In this document: piece by piece, positions 32,427 to 41,903 of the stretch
Layout: each line of letters opens with the position of its first letter
How positions within the stretch are numbered: the first letter of the stretch is position 1
From: a virus
Strand: one strand, 5' to 3'
DNA: 64,000 bases
Virus record (IMG/VR): IMGVR_UViG_3300032893_000005
Coordinates: 1 to 64,000 of that record
Position numbers and translations under genes: made by a program
Notes under the pieces: generated by a model
Seen by the model: only the letters and a program-made list of their open reading frames with translations
The model's database searches: none
What the model was told of the DNA's origin: nothing

Positions 32427-34232
32427 ATGTACCAGAGAGAACTAACGAAAGCGAAGACTGCAGCCAAGACGATGACGTCCGACAAGGACAAACTTAAAGA
32501 AATCGTCTTAAGCACCGTTGGACGAGCCGCACGCATGGTCGGCGATACTCTTGGTCCGAACGGAAAAGTTGTCTTGATCGAGAGGCAGGAAAACTTGCCG
32601 CCGTTCACCACCAAAGACGGCATCACCGTCTTCAACTCGATGGCGTTCTCGGACCCAACTGCTCAGGCAGTGCTAGAAGTTGCTCGCGACTCGAGTTCCA
32701 AGACTAACTCTGAGGCTGGCGACGGTACCACGACCGCAACGATCTTGGCTGAGGCCCTGATTCGACGCGGGTTCGAGTACATCGAGAAGAATCCCCACAC
32801 GTCTCCGCAGAAGATCATGCGAGACCTAGAGTTCGCGTTCAAGCAGGTCGTAGAGCCTTTCATTAAGGAGAAGTCTCTCAAGATCCCAGCAAAGGACAGC
32901 GACAACCTTCTTCGCAAAGTCTCGACGATCGCAACTAACAACGACGTTGAGATGACCGACGCCGTTCTCGAAGCGTTCGACCTCGTCGGACACAACGGGA
33001 ACATCACCGTGGCGGAGTCTCCCGGATCTTCCGGCTTCGCAGTGGAGCGCGTCGAAGGCTTCCCGATCGCAGTCGGCTTCGAAGAAACTGCCGGTCGCTA
33101 CATCGAAGAGTTCATCAACGACAAGGGCAACTACCGCATCCAGCTCGAGCGTCCGTGGTTCATCCTGTACAACGGAAAGCTCAACGAGCTTGGGCACCTC
33201 CTACCGATCATCGGCATCCTTGGTCAAGGATACGAGGACTCGATCAAGAAGAAGGAGAAGTTCAGCCCGAACGTGGTCGTAGTAGCTCACCAGTTCTCTG
33301 ACCAAGTCCTCTCTGCCTTCGCGTCGAACTTCGCTGACCCTGGCACGCTTAACATCGTACCCCTTCGTACTATGATGACTCAGCAGGCGAACAGCCCGTA
33401 CCACTTCCTGGTGGACCTGTCAGCCTTCACCGGTGCGACCGTGTTCGACCCGCTCACTAAACCGCTCGAGACGGCAAAGCTTGCAGACCTCGGCTTGGAG
33501 ACTATGGACTTGTTCGAGTCATACCGCTACCGCTCCGTCGTGTTTGGAAAACCGCACGAGGTGAACATCTTGGGTAGGGTAGAAGAACTCGAGCAGCAAG
33601 CGAAGCAGGCCGAGAGCATTCTGGACGGAGAGATCCTCCAGGAACGCATGGCACTCCTGACCGGAGGCATCGCTCGCCTGAAAGTACTCGGAAGTTCAGA
33701 AGCTGAGTTGAAGGAGAAGCGTCACCGCGTCGAAGATGCGGTCGCCTCCATCAAGGGAGCGCTCAAGTACGGCGCTCTGCCCGGCGGCGGCAAGACACTG
33801 CTTGCACTTCGCTCTAAGCTGCTCAGCTCTGACGTGTCAGACGCAGTGAAGCAGATCCTCGCTGAGTCCCTCGCAACTCCGTTCGTTCGCTTGCTCGACA
33901 ACGGCGGGTATAACCCCGACGAGATCGGCCAAGTTCTCGGCGGCATGGGAGTAGACCAAGAAGACTCGTTCATGACCACGTACGACGCCCTCAACCACAA
34001 GTTCGGAAACGCCGTATCAATCGGCGTGCTGGACTCCGCTTCTGCCGTCTTGATGGCGATCAAGAACAGCTTGGCCGTCGCCAAGATGCTCATGACCTTG
34101 TCAGGCATCGTAGTGTTCAAGCGCGATCATGCCTTGGAAGACAGCGTCAGCAAGAGTTACGCAGCCGAGCAAGAAGTTATGGAAGCCGCAGTTCAGCGAG
34201 CCTACAAAGAGAAGTTCGAGCCGCCGAACTAA
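32427..34232 (+). CDS. GroEL-like chaperonin
   Basis: A 601-residue divergent group I chaperonin, longer than the 548 of E. coli GroEL. The ATP site is clear: DTLGPNGKVVLI, DGITVFNSM, and GDGTTTATILAEAL with the conserved Asp. The second catalytic Asp lies in RHRVEDAVASIKGAL, followed by YGALPGGGKTLL. The apical region differs strongly from the host type, and the C-terminal GGM tail is absent. Phage chaperonins of this kind fold capsid or other virion proteins. It heads a long plus-strand block, divergent from a GIY-YIG-like gene, and a GroES-like candidate lies at 28471. Confidence 0.93.
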   Translation: MYQRELTKAKTAAKTMTSDKDKLKEIVLSTVGRAARMVGDTLGPNGKVVLIERQENLPPFTTKDGITVFNSMAFSDPTAQAVLEVARDSSSKTNSEAGDGTTTATILAEALIRRGFEYIEKNPHTSPQKIMRDLEFAFKQVVEPFIKEKSLKIPAKDSDNLLRKVSTIATNNDVEMTDAVLEAFDLVGHNGNITVAESPGSSGFAVERVEGFPIAVGFEETAGRYIEEFINDKGNYRIQLERPWFILYNGKLNELGHLLPIIGILGQGYEDSIKKKEKFSPNVVVVAHQFSDQVLSAFASNFADPGTLNIVPLRTMMTQQANSPYHFLVDLSAFTGATVFDPLTKPLETAKLADLGLETMDLFESYRYRSVVFGKPHEVNILGRVEELEQQAKQAESILDGEILQERMALLTGGIARLKVLGSSEAELKEKRHRVEDAVASIKGALKYGALPGGGKTLLALRSKLLSSDVSDAVKQILAESLATPFVRLLDNGGYNPDEIGQVLGGMGVDQEDSFMTTYDALNHKFGNAVSIGVLDSASAVLMAIKNSLAVAKMLMTLSGIVVFKRDHALEDSVSKSYAAEQEVMEAAVQRAYKEKFEPPN

Positions 34233-34241
34233 GGAGACACC

Positions 34242-34523
34242 GTGCCACTGTTCCTGTTCAAGTGCAACTTATGCTCTAACGAGATCAAGAAGCTCCTCGA
34301 CAAGCGCCCTGGCTTCCTCCAGTGCGAGTGCGGCGGTGCGATGGAAGTTCAGCAGCCCGACGTTAGCACCACCAGCGTTGAGGTCGTCGACAACGGTGCC
34401 ATGATCAAGAAGGTCGAGCTTCGCCGCGACGCCGTAGCTAAGGCGAAGGAGAAGGGCGATCGGTACATCCAGACTATGGAAACCAGGGATAAGATCTTGA
34501 GGAAAAATGAAGATAACACTTGA
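34242..34523 (+). CDS. Zinc-ribbon small protein
   Basis: 93 residues starting with GTG at 34242 behind AAGGAGACACC. The N-terminus has CNLC then CECG, a four-Cys zinc ribbon like the FmdB/regulatory type (PLFLFKC). The C-terminal half is a charged helix. Overlaps the gp46-like gene by 17 bases. Role unknown. Confidence 0.7.
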   Translation: MPLFLFKCNLCSNEIKKLLDKRPGFLQCECGGAMEVQQPDVSTTSVEVVDNGAMIKKVELRRDAVAKAKEKGDRYIQTMETRDKILRKNEDNT

Positions 34524-36639
34524 TAGCTGGACCGTCGATGACTTTCAGAGCATCGGCCCCAACCAGACAGTCGAGCTGAGCCCAGGCCTTTGGGCTGTTC
34601 GCGGAGAGAACCAGGACGACGGCGGATCTAACGGGTCCGGCAAGTCCAGCCTCACTCGCGCAATCAAGGTCGGCACGTTCGGCCCCAAGTTCTGCGACGT
34701 CAACGTCGACGAGCTTAGGAACTGGAACGGTAAGGGCAAGGCTAGGATTCGACTCAACTACACAGTCGACGGCCTGTCACTCGCGATCGACCGTACGCTC
34801 GGCGGCAAGCTGAAGGCTTGGCATGACGGCAAGGAACTTGAGGGCACCAGCGAGCAGGTCCAAGAGAAGATAAACGGTATCCTGAAGCTGACTCCAGAGC
34901 AGATCCTCTATCTGACCGACAAGGCTCAGGGATCGTTCGGTGGGTTCCTCCTGAAGAAGGACAAGGATAAGAAGGAGTTCCTGGGCTCGTTCTTCGAGAT
35001 GGAGAAGCTGGAGAGCGCCGCTGAAGAAGTCTCGGAAGACCTCAAGGACAAGCTGTCCGAGGCCGAGTCCACGATGTCCTGGATCAAGCAGCTTCGCACT
35101 AAGGTCGCCGAGATCGAACCATACATCAGCGACGTTACGTCTAAGATCGCCGAGCGCACGTCGCCCGAGTACACAGCACAGCTCGTCCTAACTCAGACTC
35201 AGATCCAAGAGTTGAAGAGTGAGAAGGAAGCTATTAAGACTGGACTAGAGAAGGCTGCCGCCGATCCGTCTCTCCTGAAGAAGGATTGCCCCACTTATGA
35301 TCAGATGGTTCAGGCTGCCGAGAGGTTAAAGTCTGTCGCTGGGAGTACCGGCGAATCGATGGCGGCCATCAATGCTCGACTTACCGAGCTGACTACTAAG
35401 CTAAACAGTAAGGTCGAAGTTCCCAAGGAGATGACGGACTCCCTTGCCATGATCGACCAGGCCATATCGAACTTTCACCAGGTCATGAGTAACAAGGCTA
35501 GCCTCTCTACTCGGGTCACCACTGCGACAGAGGCCATCAGTAAGTCTAGGGCATCCATAGATGCTATGAAGCCAGACACCTGCTATACCTGCGGTCAGTC
35601 GATCTCCTCTCACATATTCGAGGACCTGCGCTCCAAGGCTATGGGCGAGCATGAGAAGTTGGTCATAGCCCATCAGGAAGCTCAGGCCAAGCTAGAAGAG
35701 CTGAACAAGTTCTGCAGCGGCAGCGAGATCGCCGGTCTAACCAGTGCCAGAGACGGCGCCGTCAAGCAGATCGAGGAGTTCAACAAGTCACAGGACTCAT
35801 CCACGCTCAAGGCTGAGGCTGAGGAGCTGAAGGCAAAGCTTACGAACCTGAACTCTCTGGTGGACTCTGCCAAGAGAGAGCTATCGTTCCACGAGCAGAC
35901 CGTCAACACGTACGCAAACAACGCCTTGAGAGAGGCCAGAACTCGAGATGCTGAGATCGACAAGAGCTTGGCATCTCTGAACTTGCTTGTTAAAGAGCGT
36001 GAAGGCCAAGTGGCGTCCTTGAAGGCGTCCCTTACCTCCCTTGAAGCTCAACGCTCAAAGACGGTAGAGGAAGTAAACCGGTCCGAGAAGCAGCATGAAG
36101 AACTCCTGGCCGAGATAAACGTCTTGACGAAGGCAGCCGAAGTTCTGTCGCACAACGGGTTCCTCGGCTACATCTTTGACACCATCCTTGACGAGCTGAA
36201 CGCCAACCTGAACGAGAACCTTAAGTCTATACCGGTCGCGGCTAAGTTCAGCCTGTACTTTACGCCTGACACAGTAGTAAAGACGACCAAGTCGATCAGC
36301 AAGACCATATCTTACAAGCTGTTCTCTGGTACCCAAGAAGTGTCGTTCGCGACCTTGTCCGGCGGTGAGCAACTGTCAGTCATCCTGTCAGTCGACGAAG
36401 CTCTGGAAACTGTACTGAGCAAGCGACTTGGCGTATCCCTGTCCTGGAAGGTGTTTGACGAGCAGTTCTTCTGGATCGACGAGCACAGTAAAGAGTGCAT
36501 CTTGGACTTCCTTAGACTTAAGGCACAAGATAAAGCCTACCTGATCATCGATCACGCTGGTGAGTTCAACGCGGCCATCGACAACAGGATCAACGTCATC
36601 AAGAAGAACGGTATAGCAACGGTCGAGATATGCCAGTGA
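34507..36639 (+). CDS. gp46/SbcC-like SMC-type ATPase
   Basis: A 710-residue ATPase with Walker A GGSNGSGKSSL near residue 38, long coiled coils, a zinc hook CYTCGQ near 360, the signature LSGGEQLSVILSVDEAL and a Walker B ending in VFDEQFFWID. This is the Rad50/SbcC/T4 gp46 layout. With the gp47-like nuclease it processes double-strand ends. The ATG overlaps the preceding gene, and the stop overlaps the next start as TGATG. Confidence 0.9.
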   Translation: MKITLDSWTVDDFQSIGPNQTVELSPGLWAVRGENQDDGGSNGSGKSSLTRAIKVGTFGPKFCDVNVDELRNWNGKGKARIRLNYTVDGLSLAIDRTLGGKLKAWHDGKELEGTSEQVQEKINGILKLTPEQILYLTDKAQGSFGGFLLKKDKDKKEFLGSFFEMEKLESAAEEVSEDLKDKLSEAESTMSWIKQLRTKVAEIEPYISDVTSKIAERTSPEYTAQLVLTQTQIQELKSEKEAIKTGLEKAAADPSLLKKDCPTYDQMVQAAERLKSVAGSTGESMAAINARLTELTTKLNSKVEVPKEMTDSLAMIDQAISNFHQVMSNKASLSTRVTTATEAISKSRASIDAMKPDTCYTCGQSISSHIFEDLRSKAMGEHEKLVIAHQEAQAKLEELNKFCSGSEIAGLTSARDGAVKQIEEFNKSQDSSTLKAEAEELKAKLTNLNSLVDSAKRELSFHEQTVNTYANNALREARTRDAEIDKSLASLNLLVKEREGQVASLKASLTSLEAQRSKTVEEVNRSEKQHEELLAEINVLTKAAEVLSHNGFLGYIFDTILDELNANLNENLKSIPVAAKFSLYFTPDTVVKTTKSISKTISYKLFSGTQEVSFATLSGGEQLSVILSVDEALETVLSKRLGVSLSWKVFDEQFFWIDEHSKECILDFLRLKAQDKAYLIIDHAGEFNAAIDNRINVIKKNGIATVEICQ

Positions 36640-37004
36640 TGAAGCGGGTACAGAAGAAGACAGACACGCCTGATAACGTGTGGAGAGAGATCTCGATGGA
36701 AGACCTCGTCTTCGTCTGCTACGGTCCGATGGGCGACTCTCGGGCCGTCATGATCGACCGCGATGACAAGGCCAAGGTAAAGACTCTGTACGTATTCCAG
36801 TCAAAGGATGCCGCAGTGCACTACGTGAAGGAGATGGGATCAAACTTCTTCAGCGGAGAAGTGAAGCTTGGCTTCCTGATCGAGAAGCTTCGGTCAGTGT
36901 ACGAAGAGGAAAAGGATCACCAAGTCAAGTGTGTATTGACAGGCCTGGAGCAAGACGGTATCCTGTACGAACTTGACGTTCTATGGCAATTATTCACTCA
37001 TTAA
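36639..37004 (+). CDS. Hypothetical protein
   Basis: 121 residues from the ATG at 36639 (an ATG at 36630 is also in frame). Mixed alpha-beta (LVFVCYGPMGDSRAVMIDRDD, then KTLYVFQSKDAAVHYV). No family recognised. It follows the gp46-like gene with a one-base overlap. Confidence 0.6.
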   Translation: MKRVQKKTDTPDNVWREISMEDLVFVCYGPMGDSRAVMIDRDDKAKVKTLYVFQSKDAAVHYVKEMGSNFFSGEVKLGFLIEKLRSVYEEEKDHQVKCVLTGLEQDGILYELDVLWQLFTH

Positions 37005-37013
37005 GGAGTCACG

Positions 37014-37298
37014 ATGGACGAAGCTAAAGAGAACAAGCTGCAGAAGCTGATGAAGAAGGTCGAGGAGACTTTCGTCGATTCAGTTCGTGCTGCGAGCAAC
37101 GAGAAGTTACGTGACGAGATCATCAAGTTGACCGGCGAGATCGACGAGCAGATGGAGTCGAAGAAGAACAACACCGTACTTGCAGAGCACCGCGCCAACG
37201 CGAAGGCTTTGGCTGACGGATACAACAACGTGATCAAGGATCGCAAAGACCGCATCTCATTGATCATGCTTCTGCTGGAGAGTCGGGGAAACCTGTGA
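37014..37298 (+). CDS. Hypothetical coiled-coil protein
   Basis: 94 residues, almost wholly charged helix (ENKLQKLMKKVEETF, then DEQMESKKNNTVLAEHRANAK). AAGGAGTCACG precedes the ATG. The stop overlaps the start of the trypsin-like protease gene. Role unknown. Confidence 0.6.
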   Translation: MDEAKENKLQKLMKKVEETFVDSVRAASNEKLRDEIIKLTGEIDEQMESKKNNTVLAEHRANAKALADGYNNVIKDRKDRISLIMLLLESRGNL

Positions 37299-38218
37299 AA
37301 CTTTTCGCCCCGGTCCTTATGTTCCTCGCACTTCCCTCGCTGGCGATCGCCGAGCAGAACATCATTCAGAGAGTTGCTCCGAGCATCCACAAGGTCATTA
37401 CCTTCAAGAACCGTAAGGAAGACGACGTTAGTGGGTACGCCACTGCGTTCTTCGCAAAGCTACCTGACGGAAAAGTTCTCGGCATCACCAACAACCACGT
37501 CTGCGCCGTGATGATCGGAAAAGGTCGCGAGACGTTTCTTCGACTCGTCGACAGTAAGGAGAAGATCAACTACGACAAGGAAGCCTTGAAGGTCGACAAG
37601 ATCTCCATGGCCATGGGCGAAGACATCTGCTTCTTCTCCGTGAAGGGAGAGCCCGGCTCTTACCTCGAACTAGGCAACGACGTCACGAAGCTGGACAAGA
37701 TCTCTGTGGTCGGCTATCCCGGCATGCAGTTTAACATCATAGCCGAAGACGGTTACTCGTCCGACTCCATCACCCTGAACGAGGCCGCTGATTTAGTTAA
37801 ATGCCTTGGACCAGTCAACAACGAGTTCGACTACCTGATGTGCAACTCATTCAAAGGCGTGACCTTAAGTTTTCACGACGTTAGTCAGTTCCAGATCACT
37901 CCGAACATTGGGCCAGGATTTTCTGGTTCTCCAGTGATCGATCCACAAGGTAAAGTCATAGGTCTTATCGCAAGGTACGTTGAGCCTACTGAGGAGTACA
38001 CGAACGGACACGGCCTGTTCATACCAGTAAGTAAGATCAAGAAGTACGCCGAGAAGGTCGAACTCTTGAGTCCTGATGATAACCGTGTCATACTGTTCAA
38101 CTTCACTAGAAACGTAGGCATCGGCATCCATGAGTTCCTGGAGTACCAGCAGCGCGAGCGAGAGCAGTTCATCAAAGAATTACCGAAGAGGTTGATGCGT
38201 GAAAGTAATGGCCCTTGA
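37295..38218 (+). CDS. Secreted trypsin-like serine protease
   Basis: A 307-residue protein starting with GTG at 37295. Residues 1-19 are a Sec signal peptide ending in an AIA site. The chymotrypsin-fold triad is visible: His68 in ITNNHVCAV, Asp110 in MGEDICFFSV, and Ser in GPGFSGSPVID near residue 207. No PDZ domain is attached, unlike HtrA/Deg proteases; a separate PDZ protein lies at 62972. It is presumably exported to the host periplasm, where it could degrade envelope proteins or aid lysis. Such a gene is unusual in a phage. The gene overlaps the resolvase gene by 20 bases. Confidence 0.85.
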   Translation: MKLFAPVLMFLALPSLAIAEQNIIQRVAPSIHKVITFKNRKEDDVSGYATAFFAKLPDGKVLGITNNHVCAVMIGKGRETFLRLVDSKEKINYDKEALKVDKISMAMGEDICFFSVKGEPGSYLELGNDVTKLDKISVVGYPGMQFNIIAEDGYSSDSITLNEAADLVKCLGPVNNEFDYLMCNSFKGVTLSFHDVSQFQITPNIGPGFSGSPVIDPQGKVIGLIARYVEPTEEYTNGHGLFIPVSKIKKYAEKVELLSPDDNRVILFNFTRNVGIGIHEFLEYQQREREQFIKELPKRLMRESNGP

Positions 38219-38780
38219 TCCAGCAGGCGAGTCGTTCGGAGTAGTGGTCTTAGAACCCACTCCGTCCGGCATGCTAGGCATCTCCTGGAGTCACCTCCTC
38301 TCTGCCCCTTCAGAGTGGGGCATCTCCCAGAAGAACTGCTACATGGCACACGCCGTTGCCGCGATGATCGCCCTAGAAAAGCCTGATCACGTAGTAAGCG
38401 AGAAGCCTTGGGGCATGGGGTTCTCGAAGCAGTCTCTAACCGAGCTGATCGGCGCGATAAAGGCTGAGATCTGGGATGACATATCGTGGCAAAGCATCTC
38501 CGAGGCACGACGCTCTGTGCTGGGAGACGGATGGGGAGACTCCACGAAGCAGATGTCTGCCGAGTGGATCGAGCAATACCCCTGGTCACCCGGAGCTAAG
38601 AAGTTCATCCGCGCACAGCTTGAGAAGGCCAACCCGGAAACCAAGGATGGGTACGACATCCTAGATGCAATTCTACATGGCTTGTGTTTTATGGTGAGCA
38701 AGGGTATTATAGCTCCTAAGCACAAGGAGCCTAAGGCTAAGAAGGAAAGAAAGAAGAAGGTGAAAGATGCAGTCGTTTGA
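38199..38780 (+). CDS. RuvC-like Holliday junction resolvase
   Basis: A 193-residue protein starting with GTG. The acidic residues of the RuvC/RNase H fold appear in order: ALDPAGESFG at the start, VVSEKPWGMG near residue 66, and DGYDILDAILHG near 150. A basic Lys-rich tail follows. It probably cuts branched DNA before packaging, possibly sharing that job with the endonuclease VII gene at 63496. Assignment by motif order only. Confidence 0.7.
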   Translation: MKVMALDPAGESFGVVVLEPTPSGMLGISWSHLLSAPSEWGISQKNCYMAHAVAAMIALEKPDHVVSEKPWGMGFSKQSLTELIGAIKAEIWDDISWQSISEARRSVLGDGWGDSTKQMSAEWIEQYPWSPGAKKFIRAQLEKANPETKDGYDILDAILHGLCFMVSKGIIAPKHKEPKAKKERKKKVKDAVV

Positions 38781-39588
38781 TCCAGATGAGTATAACATGG
38801 GAGATCAAGCTGACCAGCTCATCCAAGAAGTTCAGCAGACCGAGGCTGAAGAGGCACAGGTAGAAGCTGAGACTGACGAGGCCCTCGCCGCCGCCATGAT
38901 GCGGATGGAAGAGGCAAACCTTTGGAAGATCCTCATCAAACAAGACGTGTTCGAGCAAGGTTCTGCCCGTCCCGAGATCCTTACCGCAGCTAACAAGAAG
39001 TTGAAGAAGTTTGCACTTACGCAGCTCAACCAACTCTTAAACATTGGCCAGCAAGAGCAAGAGAAGAAGCAGGAGTTCCCCCTCTCTAGGGAAGAGATCT
39101 TCGCACTGAAGGTACTCGCCTCCCGCCTTCTCAAGACAGAGACTCCGTCTGTGCCAGTCCCGACCGATACCGAGCGCGTTCCGAGCGTTAGGACCGTTGC
39201 CGCGCCTGAGCCGTCTGTTCGTACGGTATCTGCCGCCGAGCCGTCAGTGCGTAAGGTAGCTCCTGCTCAGCCGCAGCAGAGACAGGCTCCTCCAAAGCAG
39301 CCTGGAAGGGTAGCTCCTAAGGTTCCAGGTCGTACTCCTAAGAAGGGTGCCGACGCTGGATATGCCTTACCTAAGAATCGACGCCCTATGCCGACAGCAG
39401 ACCAGCTGATCGGAACCATGCAGCAGCCTAAGGTCGCGGTTACCGCTGAAAACATCTCTCAGCGAGACATGAACGTCGTAAACCCGCAAGACCTTGTGAG
39501 TAATTTAGTTCAGCAGTTGACCGGCGGTAACGTAGTAGCGAACGACACGTCGACCACTGATGCAGATGACGTTAACTCAAGAATGTAA
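38767..39588 (+). CDS. Hypothetical protein with PSVRTV repeats
   Basis: A 273-residue protein. The first 115 residues are acidic helix (EVQQTEAEEAQVEAE), and residues 135-170 contain three copies of PSVR(T/K)V followed by a Pro/Gln-rich disordered stretch. The 14-base overlap with the resolvase gene suggests coupled translation. It may be an adaptor or scaffold with a flexible middle. No family recognised. Confidence 0.6.
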   Translation: MQSFDPDEYNMGDQADQLIQEVQQTEAEEAQVEAETDEALAAAMMRMEEANLWKILIKQDVFEQGSARPEILTAANKKLKKFALTQLNQLLNIGQQEQEKKQEFPLSREEIFALKVLASRLLKTETPSVPVPTDTERVPSVRTVAAPEPSVRTVSAAEPSVRKVAPAQPQQRQAPPKQPGRVAPKVPGRTPKKGADAGYALPKNRRPMPTADQLIGTMQQPKVAVTAENISQRDMNVVNPQDLVSNLVQQLTGGNVVANDTSTTDADDVNSRM

Positions 39589-39611
39589 GTAAACACGAAC
39601 AGGAGAAAACA

Positions 39612-40322
39612 ATGTCCGACTCTACCCAAGAACAGCCACTCGCAGCGCCCAACGATCCAACCTCGGCACCACCTCAGGCACCGGCGCAAGATGCCGCTCC
39701 TGCTCAGTCGCCAGAACAGCCTCCTCAGGCACCGGCGGCACCGGTAGCTCCTCCTGCTCCCAAGCAAGAGGCTCCAAAGACCTTCTTGCAGCAGTTCAAC
39801 GACCTGCAGGCTGCAGTTGCCCACCACGGACGACTCTTGCAAGAAGTTGAGATGGCGTTCTCGATCACCGGCGCTACGATGAACGAGAGCATCAACGAGC
39901 AGCAGCTCATCACTGACCAACTTCAGGCCATCTACCTCCTCTCAGAGGAAGGAAAACCTCTGACTCGCGTCAACGTCGCGAACAAGGTCAACGACCTGCG
40001 CATCCTGGAAGTGCAAGCTCGCCTGAAGAAGGACGAGGAAGAAAACATCATCCGTAAGATTGACACCGTCAGCCTGCGATCGATCATCGTATACGACGAC
40101 TCTCAGAAGAACGAGGCCTACGCTGTGAAGCCGGTCTCGAAGCTTCCCAAAGAGTTGTCTGACCAGTTGGTCGGCAAGAAGGCTGGTGATACCGTCGGAA
40201 CGATGAAGATCACGGCCATCTACGAGATGGTACCGCAGACTGAACGCCAAGCGGCTCAAGAAGCCAAGGCCGCAGCACTTGCTGCCGCACAATCAGCAGC
40301 TCCGACTGCTCCCCAGGGGTAA
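39612..40322 (+). CDS. Hypothetical protein with Pro/Ala-rich N-terminus
   Basis: A 236-residue protein with a Pro/Ala/Gln tract over residues 1-55, a helix (FLQQFNDLQAAVAHHG), a region that reads like a small domain with an FKBP-like trace (LPKELSDQLVGKKAGDTVGTM), and an Ala-rich tail. ACAGGAGAAAAC precedes the ATG. It overlaps the next gene by one base. Function unknown. Confidence 0.6.
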   Translation: MSDSTQEQPLAAPNDPTSAPPQAPAQDAAPAQSPEQPPQAPAAPVAPPAPKQEAPKTFLQQFNDLQAAVAHHGRLLQEVEMAFSITGATMNESINEQQLITDQLQAIYLLSEEGKPLTRVNVANKVNDLRILEVQARLKKDEEENIIRKIDTVSLRSIIVYDDSQKNEAYAVKPVSKLPKELSDQLVGKKAGDTVGTMKITAIYEMVPQTERQAAQEAKAAALAAAQSAAPTAPQG

Positions 40323-41578
40323 TGATGAGTAAATCTAAGGCCGAGAAGTCTGTAGCTGACTCAGTCGCTGCAGACATTCGCCTGGTAGCCAAGGCTGCAG
40401 GCGTAGAACCCTGGACTCTGACGAAGGCGCAGTACAACAAGTTCGGAGGTAAGTTCTCCGAGTGGGACGTACGTAAGATTGGCGGCTTCAACAGCGTTCG
40501 CAACTCCTACTTCGCTCCGCAAGAGCCCAAGGATCACGCAATCATATCCGACATGAGCGAGATCCGCCGGGAGTACAACAAGCTCCTGAAAGACTTTGGC
40601 GACGTCGAGAGACTTCACAAGCGAGTCAGAGAGTCTTTGGTTAAGATGCCGAAGATGTCTGGCCCGATGTACAAGCCTAAGAAGGCCACGGCCAAGATCG
40701 AGCGTACCGTAAACGCGGTATGGTCAGATCACCACGTAGGATCTGACATCGTGGCTAAGGAGACCAACATCAACTACGGCAAGGTCGAGGAAGCTCGTGC
40801 CTTGGCAGCCTTAACCCTCAACATCGCAGAGTATAAGACTCAGTACCGGGACAACACCCGACTGAACCTCTTGATCCTCGGCGACTTGATCGAGAACGAG
40901 CTGCACGATCGGACGTCCGCTGACCTCCTGCATATCCAAACGTGCCGTGCGATCTTCATATATCCTCAGGCCATACGGTTCTTAGCATCTCAGTTCCGTA
41001 GGATCGACGTATCGTTCGCAGTTGGTAACCACGGTCGCGATACTGCTGTTCATCACAGTCGTGCCACGGCCCTCAAGTACAACGCGATCGAGACCACGAT
41101 CTACTACGCTATCCGCATCGCCATGTCTGAGTACAAGAACGTGTTCTTCCATCAGCCGATGACTCCTTGGGTTGAGTTCGATGCGTCTGGGTATCGCGGG
41201 TATGCGACTCACGGCGATACCAACTTGAATCCAGGCAATCCTGGCAAGAAGGTGAACATCGAGAGCCTGGAGAACCAGACCAACAAGATCAACGCTTCCT
41301 TGAAGGACACCGACGAGTACAAGATCTTCGTCTGCGGCCACATCCACCAAGCATTGCATACTAGGCTGTCAAACGGAGCACACCTCTTCCTGAACGGAGC
41401 ACTGACGCCGCCGAACACCTTCGCTCAGACCCTAAACATCATGGAAGCACCTCAGGTGCAGGTCATGTGGGAGTCTGTTCCGGGGTACCCCGTCGGCGAC
41501 GTCCGGTTCGTCGATGCATCTGACTCAGCGGGAAAAACAAAACTTGATCAGATCATCACGCCGTTCAAGGAGTTATGA
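40322..41578 (+). CDS. Calcineurin-like metallophosphoesterase
   Basis: A 418-residue protein. The N-terminal 130 residues are basic with an HTH-like KYNKFGGKFSEWDVRKIGGF segment. The catalytic part has NAVWSDHHVG, LLILGDLIEN, FAVGNHGRDT, YATHGDTN and FVCGHIHQAL, the five metal sites of the superfamily. It resembles phage phosphoesterases associated with DNA metabolism; the substrate is unknown. A DNA-binding N-terminus would suit a nuclease. Confidence 0.8.
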   Translation: MMSKSKAEKSVADSVAADIRLVAKAAGVEPWTLTKAQYNKFGGKFSEWDVRKIGGFNSVRNSYFAPQEPKDHAIISDMSEIRREYNKLLKDFGDVERLHKRVRESLVKMPKMSGPMYKPKKATAKIERTVNAVWSDHHVGSDIVAKETNINYGKVEEARALAALTLNIAEYKTQYRDNTRLNLLILGDLIENELHDRTSADLLHIQTCRAIFIYPQAIRFLASQFRRIDVSFAVGNHGRDTAVHHSRATALKYNAIETTIYYAIRIAMSEYKNVFFHQPMTPWVEFDASGYRGYATHGDTNLNPGNPGKKVNIESLENQTNKINASLKDTDEYKIFVCGHIHQALHTRLSNGAHLFLNGALTPPNTFAQTLNIMEAPQVQVMWESVPGYPVGDVRFVDASDSAGKTKLDQIITPFKEL

Positions 41579-41594
41579 TCGTAAGAGAGGCGGC

Positions 41595-41903
41595 ATGGGC
41601 CGAAACTCTAGGAGAAGCGAAGAACCTCGGGATGAGACTCTTCGCGGTAAGCTACGTGAGATGCACAAGGAGCTTAGACGTAAAGACCAAGAGATCCACC
41701 ATCTCCGAGCGGAGATAGACAGGCTCAAGGGACGGTCTAAGGTCAAGGAAAAGGAACCCGTTCGATCCCCAGAGAACCTTTGTCCTAACTGTGGCAGAGG
41801 TCACCTGGACATGGTAGAGATCCCGCGCAGAGGGATGGCGCCACTTAACTTCTTGTCCTGTGACTTCTGCGAGTACAAGGTCAAGAAAAATGACGGAAGA
41901 TGA
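41595..41903 (+). CDS. Zinc-finger protein with basic coiled coil
   Basis: 102 residues from the ATG at 41595 behind GAGAGGCGGC; a longer frame from 41514 would overlap the phosphoesterase. A basic helix (KELRRKDQEIHHLRAEIDRLK) precedes a CPNCG ... CDFC four-Cys zinc ribbon. Likely nucleic-acid binding. Overlaps the next gene by 14 bases. Confidence 0.6.
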   Translation: MGRNSRRSEEPRDETLRGKLREMHKELRRKDQEIHHLRAEIDRLKGRSKVKEKEPVRSPENLCPNCGRGHLDMVEIPRRGMAPLNFLSCDFCEYKVKKNDGR

